Source: Streptosporangiaceae bacterium
GTDB taxonomy: Bacteria > Actinomycetota > Actinomycetes > Streptosporangiales > Streptosporangiaceae
Direction: 5' to 3'
Assembly: GCA_030041195.1 (NCBI GenBank)
Contig: JASHOI010000784.1
Span: 1 to 17,996 of the forward strand
DNA length: 17,996 nucleotides
This document shows positions 15,176 through 17,996 of this stretch, piece by piece (position 1 is the first letter of the stretch; each line of letters starts with the position of its first letter). Below the pieces are notes generated by a model. That model searched no databases. It saw only the letters and a program-made list of their open reading frames with translations, and had not been told where the DNA came from. Position numbers and translations under genes: made by a program.

Positions 15176-17208
15176 TGCCCGGGTACCTCCTCGGCGGTCG
15201 GCTCGGCTTCTTCGGCTGACCCGCCATCCCCGGGCTGCCCGGTCCGCCGCGGGGTCAGCACGACCATCTCGGTACCGGTCCGCCCGGCCCCGGTGCGAGG
15301 CCGCTGGCCGCGGTCCCGGTCCACGTCGCGCTCCTGGGTGGCGCGGCGCAACTGGCCTACCAGCTCCCCCAGTGCGCGCGCGTCGGCCGGACGCGGCGGG
15401 TGCCCGACGAGATTGTTGGCGCGGGCATCGCGGAAGATCGAGCGGATCTCGTCGCCGTTCATCCGGTTGGTGGCCACGGCAATCCGGTCCAGCAGTTCCT
15501 CGCTCACCTCGATGTCGAAGTGCCGGGCGTGCACCCGGGCGATCGCTTTGCGGGCGCTCAGGTCGGGAAGGTCGATCCGGATCGCCTTGAACCGGCTCGG
15601 CCGCAACAGCGCCTCGTCGATAATGTCGAGCCGGTTGGTGGTGCCGATGATCAGCACCGGGACCTCCGGCCGGAACCCGTCCATCTCGGTGAGCAGCTGC
15701 GCCACGATCGCGTTCCCGGCTCGGCTGCCGCCATCCTCGCGCCCGCTGCGCCGGGCCGCGATCGAGTCGAACTCGTCAAAAACGATCACCGCCGGAGCGT
15801 TGCGGCGCGCCTCGGCGAAGATCTCGCGCACCTTCCGCTCGCTCTCCCCGACGTACATGTCGGTGACCTCGGGGCCGGAAACCACCAGGATGGTCGCGTC
15901 AAAGGCGGTGGCGACTGCCTTCGCGAAGAGCGTCTTCCCGGTCCCGGGCGGCCCGTGGAAGATGAACCCGCGCGGCACCAGCTCGTGGCGCAGCTTTTCG
16001 GGCAGGGAGTCCGCGCGGGCGAGCAGGTCCAGCGCACGCCGGAGTTCCGCGCGCACGTCGGGGTAGCCGCCGATCTGGTCGAAGGAGACGTTGGGGAGCT
16101 CGAACGAGTTCGACGTGGTCGCCTTGAACAGCCGCAACTCGGCGACCAGGCGGCCAAACGTCGCCCCCGAGTGGCTGTACTGGTGAAAGGCGAAGCTGAC
16201 CGCGTGGCGCAGCCGCGCCGCGTTCATGCCCGCGATGTGCTTGTACAGCGCTGTCGCGTCGCCCTCGCCGAACGCGAACAGCTTTGCCTCTTCCGCGGTC
16301 ACTAGCGCTCGCCCGATCGGCACCCGCACTCCGTCGCTGGTGCGCACCTCGCGCGGCAGGATGTCGATGGCTATCCGGACCGCGAACCGGTTCGCCAGCA
16401 CCTCCGGGATGGACAGCGACGGGTCAACGAACGCCAGCAGGACCGCGCCGCTGCGCTCGTACAGTACGTCGGTCAGCTCCCTGGCCTCGCTGGTGAGCGC
16501 TGCGTCGCTGCCCCCCGCGAGCAGGTCGAGGTGCGGAACGACAATGAGGTCGGTGGCGGGGTTGGCGGTGGTTACCGCCGCCTGGAGCCCGGCGAGCATC
16601 CCCTGTCGCCGCCCTGCCGAGAAGCCGGGCAGGTCACGGCCGCCCCCATCCGGTCCGGGCTCGATCACCCGAACGGTGCGTCCGGAACGCGCCGAGATCG
16701 CGGCGGCGAGGTGCTCGACGAGCAGCTTCTCACAGCGGACCAGAACGGACATGCCGTCATGACCCGGTTCCAGGTAGGCGGCAGCCCGCCTGATCTCCTC
16801 GTCGTGAGCGATCAGCACGGCAGTCCTGGTATCGATCGACACTGGGTGGTCGAGGCCCGGTTTCGCGCCGCCGCCTCCCGGGCCTTGCGCCGTCGCGGCG
16901 TCGTCGGCGGCCCGCTCGCCGCTCCCGGTCGCCAGGCCGGAGGCCGGCGCGCGGCCGGCGAACGCCATCCCGGGCGGCCAGTACAGCGGCACATCCCCGC
17001 TCGGCTCGGCGACCTCGATCCGCAGCCGCGCCACGCGCCGCTCCAGCAGTTCCCCGTCGATCGGGGTCAGCGAGAACGCGGGCAGCTCACTGAGCAGCTT
17101 GCCCAGGGTCAGGTCGGGCTCGTCCACGTCGGCAAGCTGGTACCGGCTCTCGAACACGGCGCGGTCGGCCAGCGGCACCAGCGTCAGCCGGGTTCTCTGC
17201 GCGCTCAT
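15172..17208 (-). CDS. Tandem AAA ATPase, FtsH/Cdc48-like, with a degenerate first module and no protease
   Basis: The product has 678 residues. The C-terminal AAA module is intact: FDQIGGYPDVRAELRRAL (376-393), Walker A GPPGTGKT (419-426), pore-loop-like MYVGESERKVREIF (451-464), Walker B VIVFDEFDS (474-482), sensor 1 GTTNR with N525, and arginine fingers in LLRPSRF (R536, R539). Upstream, residues about 150-300 look like a decayed AAA module: TDLIVVPHLDLLA in the Walker-B position, AVLLAFVDPSLS, and IPEVLANRFAVRIAI, with no Walker A. No N-terminal membrane segments and no HExxH zinc-protease domain exist, so this is not a true FtsH protease. A Pro/Gly/Arg-rich tail (610-678) ends the protein. 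It begins with an ATGA overlap of the preceding gene. It probably unfolds or remodels proteins alongside MoxR; the substrate is unknown. Confidence 0.93.
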   Translation of the reverse strand: MSAQRTRLTLVPLADRAVFESRYQLADVDEPDLTLGKLLSELPAFSLTPIDGELLERRVARLRIEVAEPSGDVPLYWPPGMAFAGRAPASGLATGSGERAADDAATAQGPGGGGAKPGLDHPVSIDTRTAVLIAHDEEIRRAAAYLEPGHDGMSVLVRCEKLLVEHLAAAISARSGRTVRVIEPGPDGGGRDLPGFSAGRRQGMLAGLQAAVTTANPATDLIVVPHLDLLAGGSDAALTSEARELTDVLYERSGAVLLAFVDPSLSIPEVLANRFAVRIAIDILPREVRTSDGVRVPIGRALVTAEEAKLFAFGEGDATALYKHIAGMNAARLRHAVSFAFHQYSHSGATFGRLVAELRLFKATTSNSFELPNVSFDQIGGYPDVRAELRRALDLLARADSLPEKLRHELVPRGFIFHGPPGTGKTLFAKAVATAFDATILVVSGPEVTDMYVGESERKVREIFAEARRNAPAVIVFDEFDSIAARRSGREDGGSRAGNAIVAQLLTEMDGFRPEVPVLIIGTTNRLDIIDEALLRPSRFKAIRIDLPDLSARKAIARVHARHFDIEVSEELLDRIAVATNRMNGDEIRSIFRDARANNLVGHPPRPADARALGELVGQLRRATQERDVDRDRGQRPRTGAGRTGTEMVVLTPRRTGQPGDGGSAEEAEPTAEEVPGQ

Positions 17209-17996
17209 ACGGCCGCCGCCTGCAGCAGCCGGAACCGGTGTACGAGCCGGACCGCCGGAAGGTAGTCCTCGGGGCGGAGCAGGATCCGGTCCGCGATCGA
17301 CGGAGCGCCACGCGCCGCCTCGGACTGGCCAGCTGCGATCCGCCGGCCGAGCGTGTTCCGCGCCTGCTCGTCCCGGTACAGGCGGGCCAGCGGAACCCAG
17401 TACCGGATCGTGGCGATGGGCAGTTCGGGCTGTGCTCCCGGTCCGGCAAGCTGATGCTCGGCCCAGCGCAGCCGGTCATCCCAGGCCGTGCCGTGCCACA
17501 GCCTCGCCGCGAGGTAGACGTCGAGCGCGCAGGCGGTGTGCTGCAACCGCATCATCTCGAGCAGCTCCGCTCGCCAGTTCAGGATCTCGGCACTCGCCGA
17601 CGGTGCGGCCAGCGCCGGGACCGCGATGCCCGCGCCCCGTGGCCTGGCGAGCAGCCGTGCCGCGACAGTCCGCGCCGCAGGCGCCGTCCCTGAGGCGGGC
17701 CGGTACAGCACACCGGTGAGCGGCGACGCGCGCAGCAGCGTGTCCGCTGTCACGTCATCCAGGCCGATGCCCGGGCTGATCATCAGGGGCGCCACGACTG
17801 CGTGCCGAGCCACGGAGTCGACCCAGGCACCGCTGGAGCCGAGCCGTATGGCGGGGACCGCATCGATGATCGCCGCCGCGGCGTTCCTCTCGGCACGCCC
17901 GCCAATCGCGGCGGCCAGCAGCAGGCTGCCCGGCCCGACCGGCCCTGGATCGGCCAGGGGCGGACGGCCGGCGCCGAGCCTGGCGGCCGCCAGCGC
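17205..17996 (-). CDS. Helical Ala-rich protein of the ternary-system operon (5' end outside window)
   Basis: The frame is open from the right edge to a TGA at 17205 and gives 263 residues without a stop; a GTG at 17813 could be read as a start, but the frame continues upstream with similar composition (ALAAARLGAGRPPLADPGPV, SLLLAAAIGGRAERNAAAAI), so a longer protein is more likely. The sequence is mainly helical: AEILNWRAELLEMMRLQHTA, CALDVYLAARLWHG, DDRLRWAEHQLAG, IRYWVPLARLYRDEQARNTL, and a C-terminal LPAVRLVHRFRLLQAAAV. No catalytic motif, signal peptide or transmembrane span is clear. It overlaps the tandem-AAA gene by an ATGA, so it belongs to the same operon and is probably another unassigned system component. 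Confidence 0.8.
   Translation of the reverse strand, partial: ALAAARLGAGRPPLADPGPVGPGSLLLAAAIGGRAERNAAAAIIDAVPAIRLGSSGAWVDSVARHAVVAPLMISPGIGLDDVTADTLLRASPLTGVLYRPASGTAPAARTVAARLLARPRGAGIAVPALAAPSASAEILNWRAELLEMMRLQHTACALDVYLAARLWHGTAWDDRLRWAEHQLAGPGAQPELPIATIRYWVPLARLYRDEQARNTLGRRIAAGQSEAARGAPSIADRILLRPEDYLPAVRLVHRFRLLQAAAV

Noticed and set aside
15172..17208. True FtsH protease
   Set aside because: There are no N-terminal membrane segments and no HExxH peptidase domain; only the AAA module resembles FtsH.

Overview
This is a very GC-rich window with dense coding, frequent GTG starts and many 4-8 nt gene overlaps. That pattern fits a high-GC actinobacterium. The genus cannot be told from the sequence alone. 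No rRNA, tRNA, CRISPR array, transposase or phage gene was seen.

Left flank (1-4433): ordinary chromosomal genes with a nucleoside-catabolism flavour. On the plus strand the tail of a cytidine deaminase overlaps thymidine phosphorylase (deoA). Converging on it from the minus strand is a two-gene unit: an ECF-type sigma factor and an overlapping single-span membrane protein with a beta-propeller-like outer domain, probably its regulator. Next come a broken fragment of a DUF1116-type gene and a pseudouridine-5'-phosphate glycosidase (psuG). PsuG should start at an internal GTG rather than at the first ATG of its open frame.

Centre and right (4450-17996, all minus strand): one long, tightly packed operon that enters from beyond the right edge. 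In transcription order it encodes a helical protein (5' end outside the window), a tandem-AAA FtsH/Cdc48-like ATPase without a protease, a MoxR-type AAA+ ATPase, a coiled-coil protein starting MCNPRR, an 87-aa small protein, a protein of 13-residue helical repeats, a 531-aa protein ending in the same repeats, a 235-aa beta-rich protein, a 1454-aa giant with 21 WD40 blades followed by a von Willebrand A (vWA) domain, an AmmeMemoRadiSam-type radical SAM enzyme, and a 69-aa protein ending in Leu-Cys-Gly. Neighbours overlap or lie within about 11 nt.

An FtsH-like AAA, a MoxR AAA and a vWA protein together with several small unassigned 'X' proteins match, by my reading, the FtsH-vWA-MoxR 'ternary systems' predicted computationally to be NTP-dependent conflict (immunity) systems in multicellular bacteria. 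In that model the propeller array would sense a ligand, the vWA domain would scaffold, and the two ATPases would remodel a target. Those roles are inference. The least explained parts here are the three-propeller/vWA fusion, the radical SAM enzyme with its tiny Cys-Gly-ending partner at the 3' end of the operon, and the 13-residue repeat shared by two adjacent genes.
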